This document shows, piece by piece, positions 11,106 to 23,050 of a stretch of 64,000 nucleotides of DNA. Made by a program: the position numbers and the translations under genes. Origin of the DNA: Maratus speciosus (taxonomy: Eukaryota; Arthropoda; Arachnida; Araneae; Salticidae). The stretch is taken from the NCBI GenBank assembly GCA_963932465.1, contig OZ010795.1, positions 519,627,451-519,691,450 on the forward strand, read 5' to 3'. The notes below the pieces were generated by a model. That model made no database searches. It was not told the origin of the DNA and saw nothing but the letters and a program-made list of their open reading frames with translations. The stretch's first letter is position 1. Each line of letters starts with the position of its first letter.

Positions 11106-12539
11106 TACTTAATCAGTAAAATATAATAAAGATAAGTTATTGGGATGCGGTTATCAATTGAGGCTCTTATGCTTGGTATTCCGGAATGAAAAACAGCAAT
11201 TTTCACCTTCTCAAAATTTGCATAAGCACTTCTCATATCCATATTCATCATTTAAAAAAAATTGCATTTTGTTTGATCATTTAAAAATCATTTTAACTCA
11301 AAACTTGAAGTCACGATTGTCAGCAACATCTTTTATGTGAACAGACGCACTCTTAACGTGAGAATCTAATCTCAATTCCGGAGAGTAAAAATTTCCGTAA
11401 TTTATGTTTTTTAGACGCATTTGTGTTAAAACGTTTAGTTTTAGCTAAGAAAATGATCGTTTTCTTTTAAATATGACTCATTTTCACTTAAGCATTTCGC
11501 CTAGTGTCTGAAACTTAGTATCAGTACACATGCAGAAGGAAAAATAATATAGAAAATTTATGTGGAAAAATGCGTGTTTTCAAAAGCAGTATGTCATTTT
11601 CCGTTATTATGATTCTAATATAATATTCTGCTCCTAATGGGATTTTGCGCCACTAAACCCTATACAACAATTTTTATCAACAATTTTGCATTTTTATCAG
11701 AAAATAGCATGAATAAAGTTAAAAATATCTCATTATTTCTCTCTTGTCTGCAATAATGAAAGCTATCTAATTCTCACCATTTTGAAGAAATTTCATAAAA
11801 TGCTTTTAAAATTAAAATATGAAAGTGGGGATATTTAAAAAAAAAAAAAAAAAAAAACAGATAGTGCGATCACATCTACAAATGAAGGGCTTTCAGTTTT
11901 AAAAAAATATTAGTGAAATTGGCTAAGCAGAAAGATCAGGGCAGATGACTGAAAAACACACTTGTGTTTTAAGTATATAGATTATATAAAGTTAGGAAAA
12001 ATTAAAATAAGCAAATTATGTTATTTTGATAAATTATAGTAGAATGTCTTAAAGAATAGCATTTTATTATTCGAGAGAATTTTGGACAAAACATGATATT
12101 ATTTTAAACCACGAATTATTTATTTGCTTGTCTAACTCGGCGAAGCAAATCCATCCAGGCGAGAATCATCAATTTCTATTATAAAAATCGCTGTTATTTG
12201 CATGTCACCTCTCTTTTACAAAGACACTGTAATTTTTTGTAAAACATTGCGTTTTATCAGTGTGTGATTTCGATTACATTATTCTCAAAAGTAAAGCATT
12301 TTCACCTGTGAAGAATTTCAAAGCAGCTAAGCTGTGAAAATGACGCACTTCTACAAATCATAATTCAGGTTTAAGAATTAAAATACACGCTTTTTTATAA
12401 AATGACGTCATTTTCATCCGCTAAAATAATCCGCTTTTACAATACAGTCTTAAACTTCGTCGATAGGAAAGTATGCATATGACGTCATTACCACGGAATA
12501 ACAGACAACATTCTTGGCATAGCCTATATTTTAATTTCA
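11106..12539. other. AT-rich spacer, possibly rest of a Helitron
   Basis: The Helitron whose 5' end is at 12901 must end somewhere here, but no clear CTAG-plus-hairpin was found. A hairpin-like ATTTGCTT...AAGCAAAT occurs at about 12120-12150. An A run lies at about 11838-11857. No gene was recognised. Confidence 0.4.
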
Positions 12540-12901
12540 ATTTTTTTCAGGTTTTATGAGAAAATGGCAACAAAAAGATACTTTTCGACTATTTTCAGTT
12601 TAATTTCAATAGATATGGGGTACTTTTGTTGCCACGATTAGAAAAATGGTATTAAAAACTACAAAAAAATTAATATCTCAAAAATAAATTTAGATACAGC
12701 TTTCAAACCAATTGCATTTAAAAGAGCATTTTTTTCCTTATACGACGGTGTAAAAATTTAAAATGTGCGATGTTTAGAAGTTTAAAAATTTGCAGTAGAG
12801 AAAATTGCAAAACCAAAATTTTATTTCAAATTTCAAAGTGTTGCCATTCGCAGAATGACGTATGCGTTACGCACAGATATGTTTGTCCTTTATAATATAG
12901 A
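12540..12901 (-). mobile_element. Helitron-A 5' portion
   Basis: On the minus strand it begins TCTATATTATAAAGGACAAA, preceded by A, and continues with CTGTGCGTAACGCATACG. It is very close to the plus-strand copy starting at 59689. The 3' end was not identified, so only the 5' part is annotated. Confidence 0.7.
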
Positions 12902-13592
12902 TAGGGTAGATTTAAGGCCTATAAGCTTCAAGACAGCACATCGCATCAATTAAAAAAAAAAAAAAAAGCATAAAAGTAAAAATACTTTTTTTAAAAGTAC
13001 TCTTCTATAAGCATTCAATAGCCATCTTGAAAATACTGCCTAGTTTCTAGACTGAAATTCGTGTTCCGTTAAAATACATAAATTTGATTTGGGAAAGGAA
13101 CTATAAAAATCGCTGCATTTTTCCGGTTAGTACAAAGCTCAAGCAAATGAATTTATTAAAAATATAAGCAAATGAATTTATTAAAAATATACAATTTTTT
13201 CTCTGTTTATTTTTTAAGAATGGGAACATGAAAGAAAAATTAAAAGATTATTTAAACTATCTGGTTAGGATTTCTAAATTTCTCAATGTGTAATCATAAA
13301 TTAATTCATATTAAACTATTCATTGATAAAAGTGTACACGGGGAATTCACCATTAAGTGAGAAATTTTACTTTGTGATTTAGTGAAAAATAGAAGTTAAA
13401 TTTGATATATATATATTTTTAGTAATCGATAAGACATAAACTAGTAAATAACTTGCATATTCCGGCATAAACTTTAAACAGTATTTTCCTTTCAACTACT
13501 TATCTCTAATCGGCCCTTTTTTATATTTTATTGCATTCGATTCGAACCAGAAATTCCTTCATCAAGTTATTTAAATATTAGCCATCAAAAAC
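12902..13592. other. AT-rich, no gene seen
   Basis: Short A runs and a small direct repeat (AGCAAATGAATTTATTAAAA, twice at about 13142-13185). Nothing coding was recognised. Confidence 0.45.
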
Positions 13593-13594
13593 TA

Positions 13595-14047
13595 CCGGGT
13601 GTCCCAAAAGGACTGACTGATTTTAAAATTCAATAACTTGCAAACGGTGACAGATATTTAAAAAATTCTTGCAGGAGGGTTATGCATAAGGTCAAAAGTT
13701 TTATTACAGTGATTTTCGATTTTAGTTCGAATTTCAAACAATAGATGGCGCTGTAAGCAATAGTCGTTAAATACAGGCTCAATTTCTGGTCCTTTCTCTT
13801 GTTCCATGCTGAAAAAGGAGATGGAAATGTATTATCCGGGCCACGAAGTACCAAAAATCGAGCCTGAATTCAGCGTCTATTGATCGCAGCGCCATCTATT
13901 GTTTGTAATTCGAACTAAAATTGAAAATCACTGTAAAAAAAACTTTTGACCTTATGCATAACCCTCCTGCAAGAATTTTTTAAATATCTGTCACCGTTTG
14001 CAAGCTATTGAATTTTAAAATCAGTCAGTCCTTTTTGGGATACCCGG
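13595..14047. mobile_element. Foldback MITE (CCGGGTGTCCC ends), copy 1
   Basis: The element is a nearly perfect long inverted repeat. Arms of about 170 bp start CCGGGTGTCCCAAAAGGACT and enclose a short centre. It is flanked by TA at 13593-13594 and 14048-14049, which indicates a Tc1/mariner-type MITE. The second copy, at 45544-45994, is alike over its whole length. The frame seen across the arm is a by-product of the inverted repeat, not a gene. Confidence 0.9.
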
Positions 14048-14049
14048 TA

Positions 14050-15504
14050 AGTTCAATAAATTAGGTGAATAGTTTTAAATAAAAATCATGGTGTACATGT
14101 TTTTCATGAAGATTAGGTAACATTTCAACAGGGTAGTTAGCTTATTGAATTTCATTGAAAGGGGTTTGGAATGATAGGAACAGTAGGGACAAAATTAAAA
14201 TTTTGCTTCCGTGCTTATAGTAAGTTAATCTTAGTAAGACTGCAATATGATATTTTGATCTAAGAAAAACTATGTTACATCATAACAAAATCATAAATAA
14301 ATAAAAATATTAACAAGGAGATTTTAAGCACAGGACACTAGTGACTAGTGTTAAACATATTCTTATTTCTCTATCTACTTAGGAGCTTGTAGTTGCTTTT
14401 GAATTTCAGATAATTAAACCATATGATTTTCTGAGCAATGAAGATTGTTGCTTCTGCTAAATGTAATGTAATATGTGAGTAATGTGTAATATATGTGTAA
14501 ACTAACATTTTGGATAAGGACAAAAAACACTTTCATGTACTGTATCTTTCTTAAATTTTTAATGCCGTTGGTTATATCCTACTTATTTGATTGTATCACG
14601 CAGACTTGATATCTCGACGGATTACTGCATTTTCTTTAATCTCTGATGTCAATTTCCAATGCAGATTGAATCTTTTGGTAAAATTTAACCCGAGAGTAGT
14701 CGCGACATTTTTTAGAACGTTAGTAGTCGCGCTCGGTCCATTTGCCGCCGTTACCAGCAGGCCGAAAACGAAGGGGAAACTTGCCGGTGTTATCAGATGA
14801 TCGAAAACGGATAACGTAGGGTGAAAATATTGACTGAACTTTAAAAGATTACAGCAATTATTCATTTTACAACCTTTTACAGCAATTATTTATTTCGCTT
14901 AAGTATATATTCAGTTGGCATCTAGATAAATATTTTTAATAACTCTTTCTTCGTTTTGCATAAATACTTAAAAGTAAATAGTAAATGATTTGATTGAATT
15001 TCTGATGTTACTATGAATCAATAATTAGTAGAAAAACATTTACTAATATGAATCTAAATTTATGATAGGGGTATTTTTATTTATTTATTTATTTATTTTT
15101 TATTATTATTATTATTATTTTTTTTTTTTTTGGAAGGACAGAATCAGAGTCAGGTAGAATTTTTTGATACTCCGGCACTCTATATCCATTTAATAAAATA
15201 AAATTAATAAATTTAGCATTAATATATTACACATTAAATTGAACAATTAAACTGAAAATAAAAATGGAACCTATGACATGCAACAGAAAATCAGATACAA
15301 TACCAATAATTCACCTGCATATTGCGGACGATTAATTCATTTAAAACATATGAAAAACCATCAAATTTGATGCCATAAACAATTAAAGACAATATATATA
15401 TATAAACTTTCTGTACAATAATACCATTGCAGAATAAGGAAAATGACCAATAATTATGAAATCACAAATAGCACATAAACCAAATATTATTAAAAATGTA
15501 TAAT

Positions 15505-15554
<50 letters not shown>

Positions 15555-16869
15555 ATAAAGAAAAAGGTAAAAAATACTTAACTTCGAAATTATAAATGTA
15601 AATGTTGTAACTACGTTTTATTTATTTTTTTATTTTGTGGGGTGTCTGTGTGTGTATGAGGGGGGCGAGGAGGGGGGGGGGGTCTCGAGATTTTGTGATT
15701 AAATCCATTTTTCAAATGAAAATGCACGATTTGTAGTTTTTCTTCTTATTTCAGGGTGGGAGCAGCGCCCTTGAATAAAAACTCTGGATACGAATTTCGC
15801 TCATATAAAGTAAATAATAAATAAGTTATTGAAATTATATATTTAATTTAAATACATTTGCAATTGTAAATTTAAATCCTAAGATGGATAAATTATTTTA
15901 ATTAATAGAATCACTGAAAGGTTCATCTTAATAGGGATGTATTTTACAGAAACTATTTAATTAAAATGAATATTCAATTGTACATTTCATAATAAGGTAT
16001 TAATGTTATAATTTATTGTTTTATAATAACGTTCATTAAATTAATAAAAACAATAAGAAAATTTTCTCCGAAATTATAAATATGCAGAAATAATTTAATT
16101 TAAATGAATTTTCTCTCATATTCTGGAAAACATTATTCTGAAAAATAGTTTGAACAATTGATGAAGGACAACAAATTTAAATTTGTTAGATACTGTCCCC
16201 AAGCCTCTATTGGATTTCAATAATAATTTCTGCGGCATTGTTAAAAAAATGTTTTTTTTTTTTTTTACTTACAGTATGAAAATTTAAAAATAGATAAATT
16301 TTATAAAAAATACTTAAAATATTTTTTTTAAATCATAGTATAAACATTCACTGAATTATCCAAAAGAGATTTTTATTTGCCTAATTTCTAACCTACATTA
16401 TAAAATTCTCATTATTTTTCTTATTGTACAAATAAATTATATGTATGTTCTTCGCAAATATATACACTACATTTCTGAGAAGATTGTTTTATCTTTCGAA
16501 TTTATTTTATTGTACAAAAACGATACTTTTCAGATTTTGGATATACGGCAATTTTTTTTACTGATTCTCACAAAATTCTCTTCTCTTTTTTTTAAATGGT
16601 TTTGCAGTGTTATTGTCTATTTTCTTTCATTTATATGTTCGGGTAATAAATGGAAAGCAACTTCTTTCAAATAATGATGATGAATTTCCTTTTTTTTTTT
16701 TTTTCCATATTTAAATAATTATCGATTTGAGAATTTATTCCCGCAATATTTGACAATGAAAAAAAAAATGTAAGTGACCATCCATCATTTTTTTGTGCGA
16801 ACTGACTACACAACTAATATAATAAAACAATTTTAAGTCACATTCTAAAAGTAAAAAAAGCACTCTTTG
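14050..16869. other. AT-rich with microsatellites, no gene seen
   Basis: It holds (TTTA)n/(TTA)n plus a T run at about 15080-15132, a compound (TA)n(TG)n(TA)n at about 15505-15554, and a G-rich tract at 15659-15682. At about 14685 TTTAACCCG is followed by AGTAGTCGCG, similar to the inverse of 17206-17227; this may be the end of a TTAA-type element. The coding-length frames lack any family signal. Confidence 0.45.
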
Positions 16870-17230
16870 AACGAATTATATAGCAGAAGGAAAGAAAGAC
16901 GAAATAACAACAGACAGAGAGTCCGTACTTCGAAGAAACCTTCCCCACAGATTTCGCGGAAATGGGAAAGGATGAACACGAGGGGGAAAAAATTCAACTA
17001 ACGTAAGTGGTCGCAACGCGGTCATTTAGACCGATTGAAACTTAAGAATGCGATAAAATGCTAAGAAATAGCAGGAATGACTTGCCATTTTACTACACAA
17101 GAGTGTGAATACTCAAGGTCAGCTACACGGAATCTGGCTATCGTAACTTTAACGGGAAATGAGTTACAGGAAGATAACGAATTTCGGGCGGGGAAAAGAC
17201 CAACGCGCGACTATTAACGGGTTAAACGTA
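16870..17230. other. GC-richer block, possible TTAA-type element remnant
   Basis: This segment is richer in G+C than its flanks. It ends at about 17206-17227 with text that inverts to TTTAACCCGTTAATAGTCGC, a piggyBac-like TTAACCC terminus. The other end has only weak inverse similarity (GGTCGCAACGCGGTC). No protein is encoded. Confidence 0.3.
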
Positions 17231-18274
17231 TCGGAGTAGTGACAAACTTTGAAAAGACGTTTGTAGTTGCTAGATTTTTAAAAAGTTTTTGTAGCTGTAG
17301 CTGATTACACATTGGACAAAGTAGTTGTATATTTGTAGATCGCCACAGTAAAATGTTGTTTATATTATACAACATTGACTCAGAAATAAAAAAATAAATG
17401 TTATAAGTAGTGGAAAGATCTCTCTGTAATACGATACGATAATTGCGGTTGACTGGAAAACAATATCGTCGAACTCATAGCGAAATATAATAAGAAGATG
17501 AATGTCGCCATAGGAAGAAGATGAATGTAGCCTAATTATGAAGATGAATGTGACCAGGGGGTGGTATGAAAAATGGAAATTCGCTAAAACACAGCGAGCA
17601 TCGGCTTTTTGTGCGTCAAGTGTAGGAATACAAATATTACGTAGGTCGCGCTCTCAACTAATTAATAATTAAGAATACCACGCACTGCAAAGAGTGCGGA
17701 CAGAGCGAGTGGACGAATTTGAAGGTAAAAAGGATAACCACGGAATTTTCGCGGGAAAGTAAAATTCGGAAGGGAAAATAAAATGGTTGCTAAAAGAACA
17801 TTCTAAAACATTAAAGAGCGGAAATGGAACATTTAATTTACGAATACTAAAAGCGTAATATTTAAGTAATTTAGACAAGTGAGACATTAAATTAAAGGGG
17901 ATTTAACAGAATTAACGATAGAGATTATTCAAGAATAAGGATTTACTGAATATAAAGTAGTAATTTAGAATAAGATAAGGAAATCGCGGAATTAGATCTT
18001 ATAATGTAACATATATACATACACCAATTCCTTGCTACTTTGCATCGTCTTGAATATTTGTTTAACAAAACACATGTAAGTGATGGAAATTTCCATATGA
18101 CATTTAATAAATGATGTTGCTGTATTCCAAAGCAATAAAAGAAACAATTTTACTGCCATAAAAACTCTAAAACAGTATATATTTTTGAATTTTATTCATT
18201 TTCTAAATCTGGTTAAATACACAGAACAGGAGATGATTACATTTCATCACATAATATAGAAATTAATTAATCTT
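17231..18274. other. AT-rich, no gene seen
   Basis: A small direct repeat GAAGATGAATGT occurs three times at about 17494-17555. No gene or element boundary was recognised. Confidence 0.4.
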
Positions 18275-19600
18275 TGGAAATATATTGAATTAATATAAAG
18301 TTTGTTAAAATTTACTATAAAATATAGAGTAACAAAGTTCTGAAAGGAAAGAAATATTGTGTGCATCTATAAATGTATTCAAATTTCTACAATACGTAAT
18401 AATTTCACTAAACTTGTAAAAATTGTAAATTTTTGCATTTTCGAAAAAAAATTTGAATTATTTCTTGGACTCTTTGAGCATTTTCTGTTTAACTCATTAT
18501 TATAAACTGCAAATCAAGAGTTCATAGAGAAAATATTCTACATAACCACACACAATCTAGAGGAAATAAGCAATGCTTAAAAGAAACGTAAGCATCACTT
18601 GAAAAAAAATGGACTGCCAAAAGAATCTGTTTAAAGAATAATTCAAAATTTTCAAGATAAACTGTATGAATGAATCCGAAAGAAGAATAACGTTTAAAGT
18701 CTATGAAAAACTTTTATAGAAAGATATGTTTATTTTTTATTTCTTTTCTCTTCTACAATAAATACAATGTGTGAAATCTTTTCATACTTGTGTTAAATGT
18801 ATTCTGAAGAAATATAAGAAGGGGATTTAAGTTACATACTTCTGCTACATAATATTTTAAGAACAGGCACAAAATAAGGTCTTATAATATCTTGTTTCTT
18901 TTTATGACATAAAATAGTATTTAATTAGGCCAGGAAATAATTTGAAGTAATATGCGGCCTGTTAAAATTTATTGTGCTTAAATACAGTATAATATTATTA
19001 TGAAAGGAGAGAAAATTTGTGTGCATTAAAATCTATATATTCAAATTTCTACGTGTGGAATAATTTCACTAAATTTGTAAAAATTGCAAATTTCGTATTT
19101 TGCTAAACAATTTTGAATTATATTTTTACCTTTTTAGGCAATTTCTGTTTATCTCCTTACTATAAACTGTGAATCATGAGATTTTACATAAAATATTCTA
19201 CTTATCTGTACACAAACTCGAATAAATAAGTAATGCTTAAAGGAAACACAAGCATCACTTGAAAAAAATGGGCTGCCAAAAGAATCTGTTCGAAGCATAA
19301 TTCAAAACTTTCAAGATAAACTTTATGAATGAATCCAAAAGAAGAATTACGTTTAAAGTCTTTGAAAAACTTTTATAGAAAGATATGTTTATTTTTTATT
19401 TCTTTTCTTTACAACAATGGATACAATGTAAAAGTCTTTTCATATTCGTGTCATTTATATTTTGAAAAATATAAGTAGGAAATTTAAATTGCATACTTCT
19501 CCTACACAATAATTTAAGAACAGACACAAAACAGGGTCTTGTAGTTTCGCCGTTGTTTAGAATAAGAATTTGAATAATAATACAATGCGAAAAAAGTAAA
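18275..19600. repeat. Tandem duplication, two units of about 660 bp
   Basis: Unit 1 (about 18275-18934) and unit 2 (about 18935-19600) match along their length at a constant offset of 658-660. Shared phrases include AAGCATCACTTGAAAAAAA, AGATATGTTTATTTTTTATT and GTGTGCAT. The copies differ by many substitutions and small indels, so the event is old. Neither copy keeps a long open frame shared by the other. Confidence 0.75.
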
Positions 19601-19719
19601 ACCAGACTGAAACAGTATTGTGACAAGAACTTAAAAAAATATATTTTTAAAGTATCAGCAAGGTAAGCAAAATATTCTTTGATAAACTGATTCAAAATGT
19701 TTAAGCTAAAATTTTTTAT

Positions 19720-19752
<33 letters not shown>

Positions 19753-20221
19753 CCCACTGAAAAAAAAAAAAAAAATAAATAAAAATAAATTGCTGAAAAT
19801 GAGTTTAATGAGTTCATAAATACTTTCAACTTTTTTCTACTTTCAAAACTGAAATCGTCGTAGATTATAAGTAAACAATGTTTTTATAATTATTATTATA
19901 TAAATATATCAACCGAAGTAAAAATTTATACAATAGAGTCAAAACACTGTATTAAAAATTTTAGTAAATGAATTTTCCCCTTGTTATTAATATAAATTTA
20001 GAAACTTTATAATTACTTAAAAGATGACACAAACATAGAAAGATATTATTTAATATAACCCTGAGATCTTTCAAATGCAAACGAGTTCATTTTCAAAAGG
20101 AAAAGATAAATGACTAGAATAGAAAACATATTAAAAAAATAATAATAATACGCATGCTCAAGCGAAGTTCAGTCCATTGCTCTACAGAAGGGTGAAAAGA
20201 TCAGTTCATATTTTTATGAGC
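19601..20221. other. AT-rich with opposed T and A runs
   Basis: A T run at about 19729-19752 followed shortly by an A run at about 19761-19775 would fold back. The rest is unassigned. Confidence 0.4.
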
Positions 20222-20505
20222 TCTTTAAATACTTAGGATATTATACCAAATCGCGGAAATATTGTGAGATAGGACATCGTTACAAACAGAATCATTCTTA
20301 AGTAAAATCTCAATGGATTCACAGATTATTGAAGAGTAATGGTTAGATGTTGAAATAATCATTTTAGCTTTTTCGAAGTTTATCTTAATATTTTCTTTCT
20401 GATGCAATCTGGATAAAGCTGTACTTGGTTTGTTAAACTTTATATCAGATAAATGCTCTTTTAGCCTTTGTTTAAAATTTTGAGATGTCTTTAATGGTTA
20501 TATAG
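20222..20505 (-). pseudogene. Penelope-like element GIY-YIG endonuclease fragment
   Basis: On the minus strand one frame runs about 90 codons. It contains an Arg and Glu-His in QRLKEH, a Ser-Thr-Ala-Leu stretch after a short spacer, FEKAK, then CESIEI and IWYNIL before a stop at about 20225. This order resembles the C-terminal half of the GIY-YIG nuclease domain in Penelope-like retroelements: an Arg-Glu-His helix, a hydrophobic strand, a catalytic Glu, and a terminal Trp. The N-terminal GIY...YIG motifs and the reverse transcriptase are absent, so it is a 3' fragment. Penelope copies are often 5'-truncated. The assignment rests on motif recall, not a search. Confidence 0.55.
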
Positions 20506-21076
20506 TTAATGGTTTTATATTAATGGTTATAAGAAATGTTCGATTTTTTTTTTTTTTTTTTATTTATAACAATTTATAATAGTAACAATAAATGTTAAGT
20601 ATTAACCATTATTGTCTGAGCGAAGCGAAGACTAATACACAGCGCAGAATTACTTTTCGGCCACATATAGCTACGATGGATATTAAAGGCATGGCCCACT
20701 AAAGAATGCGTAATAAAAATCTTTCGTCAAGCATAACTCATAAAATATTTGTCGGATTTAGTGTCTGATTGCACCAGAAGGTAACTATGAGAGTAATCTA
20801 CTGAATGCACCTGCTATCAAAAATAAGTTCCAAAACTTTTAAAAATTATATTAAAAAAAACTAATAAAAAAGCCCAATTTATCTACATACGTCACGGAAA
20901 TTTAGTGTACGTCATTTTCACTGGCTGGATATTTTCCTAGAAAATCGGATTACAGCACATGGAACAAAGAAAATATGCACCCACTAATACTAAAGTTTAA
21001 TAAAACTTATTTAAACAGGAAAATATAAATATGGATTTTTTTTTCTATCTTAAAGAAAAAGGCCAAAATATCTTAG
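20506..21076. other. T run, CGAAGCGA hairpin, unassigned repeat text
   Basis: A T run lies at about 20544-20561. At about 20619-20637 GTCTGAGCGAAGCGAAGAC forms a hairpin followed by TAAT, like the CGAAGCG hairpins at Helitron 3' ends elsewhere in the window. The remainder is unassigned. Confidence 0.4.
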
Positions 21077-23050
21077 TCTATACTAATATTATAAAGAAGT
21101 AAAGTTTCTTTATTTGTTTGTTTGTAGGAGGTAATCTCTGGAACAACCGAACCGATTTCGAAAGAAATAGTATCAAAATGATTGTGTTAGTCCACATTCA
21201 TACATAGACTATATCTTAAGTCGATGCCACTACGCCAAAGGGCGTATAGGAGTAATACATGTTCTAAAAATGCGATTTTTGTGCTACTGAAGGGCCTAAA
21301 AGTATGAAATTTGGAATATTAGTTACTTATTAGATATAAAGGATTTCTAAGAACATAATCTAAAGAATTAGGAATTTAAAAGGAGTGAAAATGCGCAAAA
21401 AGCGTTCTAAAAAACGTTCTAAATAGTGGTTTCTGCGCAATATCAGGAAATACAAAACCGATTTAAAAAACAATGGTGCCAAAATGATGATGACAACCTG
21501 ATCTTCAAGATAAGCTATATTTTATGCCGGTGCCATTACCCCAAAGGGGTGCAGAAGCAAAAAATATCTAAAATGTGATTTTTGTGTTACTGAAGAGCCT
21601 AGAAATAGGAAATTTGGAATATTAGTTACTTATTAGATATAAAATTTTTCTAAGAACACTTCTTAAAAAATTCGAAATTTTAAAGGGTTGATAATGCGCG
21701 AAGAGTGCTCTAAAAAACGTTCAAAATGGCGATTTCTACGCGATTTTAGGAAGTATCAAATCAATTTGAAAATTAATGGTTGTAAATTGATTGTGACAGC
21801 CCTTGCTGTAAATATAGGCTCTATTTTATGTTTGTGTCATTACCATCTGGGGCTTGCAGGAGAAAAAACGTTCTAAATTGCGGTTTTTGTGTTATAGAAG
21901 GACCTAGAATAATGAAATTTGGAATTGTAGTTACTTATAAAATATCAATGATCTCTAAGAACATTTCCTAAAAAAATCAAAATTTAAAAGGGGTGAAAAT
22001 GCGCGAAAAGCATTCTAAAAAACGTTCAAAATGACGATTTCTACGCAATTTTAGGAAGTATAAAATCAATTTCAAAAGTAATGGTTGTAAATTTAGGGTG
22101 CCAGCCCTTGATCTAACATAGACCCTATTTTATGTTTGTGTCACTACCACCTGGGGGTTGCAGGATCAAAAAACATTCTAAGTTGCGGTTTTTGTGGTAC
22201 GATAGGTCCGAGAATCATGCAATTTGGAATGGTAGTTACTTTTAAGATATCAATGGTTTCCTAAAAAAAATCGAATTTTGAAAGCGGTGAAAATGCGGGA
22301 AAAGTGTTCAAAAAATGTTCTAAATTGCAATTTCTATGTAATCTCAGGAAGTAATGAACCGATTTTAAACATAATCTTGTAAAAATGATGCTAACAGCTC
22401 TTGCTCCAAGATAGGCTATGTATTATATCTGTTGCCACTACCCCAAAGGGAGTGCAGAAGCATAAAACGTTCTAAAAATGCGTTTATGTGTTATGGAAGG
22501 ATCTAGACACATAAAATTGGCATGGTATATACTTATTAGATATAAATGATCTCTAAGAACATTTGTTTAAAAATTTGAAATTTAAAAAGGGTGAAAATGC
22601 GCGAAAAGCGTTCTGAAAACTTTCTAAATGAGGTTTTTGAGCAGTTTGAGCTAGAATTAAACTGATTTGAAAAGTAATGGGAGGAAATTGATGCAGCCTC
22701 TGCTCTAAAATAGATGCTTTTTCATGTCGGTGTTACTACCACCTGGGAGTTACAGTAGCAAAAAAAGTTCTAAATTGCAATTTTTTTGATCGGCAGGAGC
22801 TAACAATTTGAAATTAGGCATGGTTTATATTTATTAGATATAAATGATTTTTAAGGTCAGTTTCGAAAAAATTGGAAACTTAAAAGGGGTGAAAATGACC
22901 GAAAAGCGTTCAAAAAACGTTCTAAATTGCAATTTTTACACAATATCAGGAAATATGAAACCGATTTCAAAAGTAATGGTTGCAAATTAATGGTGACAGC
23001 GGCTACTCTAACGTAGCTTATATTTTATGCTCTTGTCACGTTTTAAATGA
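21077..23050 (+). repeat. Array of about 300-bp units behind a Helitron-like 5' end
   Basis: The segment opens with TCTATACTAATATTATAAAG, a 5' terminus common in arthropod Helitrons. About seven diverged direct units follow. The landmark GGTGAAAATGCGCGAAAAGC and its variants begins near 21381, 21684, 21989, 22284, 22587 and 22886 (spacing 295-305). An ACCGATTT-like landmark shows one further unit at the start. The short frames inside are by-products. A possible 3' end is GCGCAAGCATCGCTAG followed by T at about 23485-23500, which would make the whole element about 2.4 kb. Confidence 0.75.

Noticed and set aside
14591..14865. 69- and 89-codon overlapping frames as a gene
   Set aside because: Opposite-strand overlap with no family signal, in a segment containing a TTAACCCG-like element end.
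19396..19695. 99-codon minus-strand frame
   Set aside because: It is in the second unit of the 660-bp duplication, and I saw no matching intact frame in the first unit.
21688..21876. 62-codon frame in the 21-23 kb array
   Set aside because: A chance frame in one unit of the array. Other units do not keep it open.
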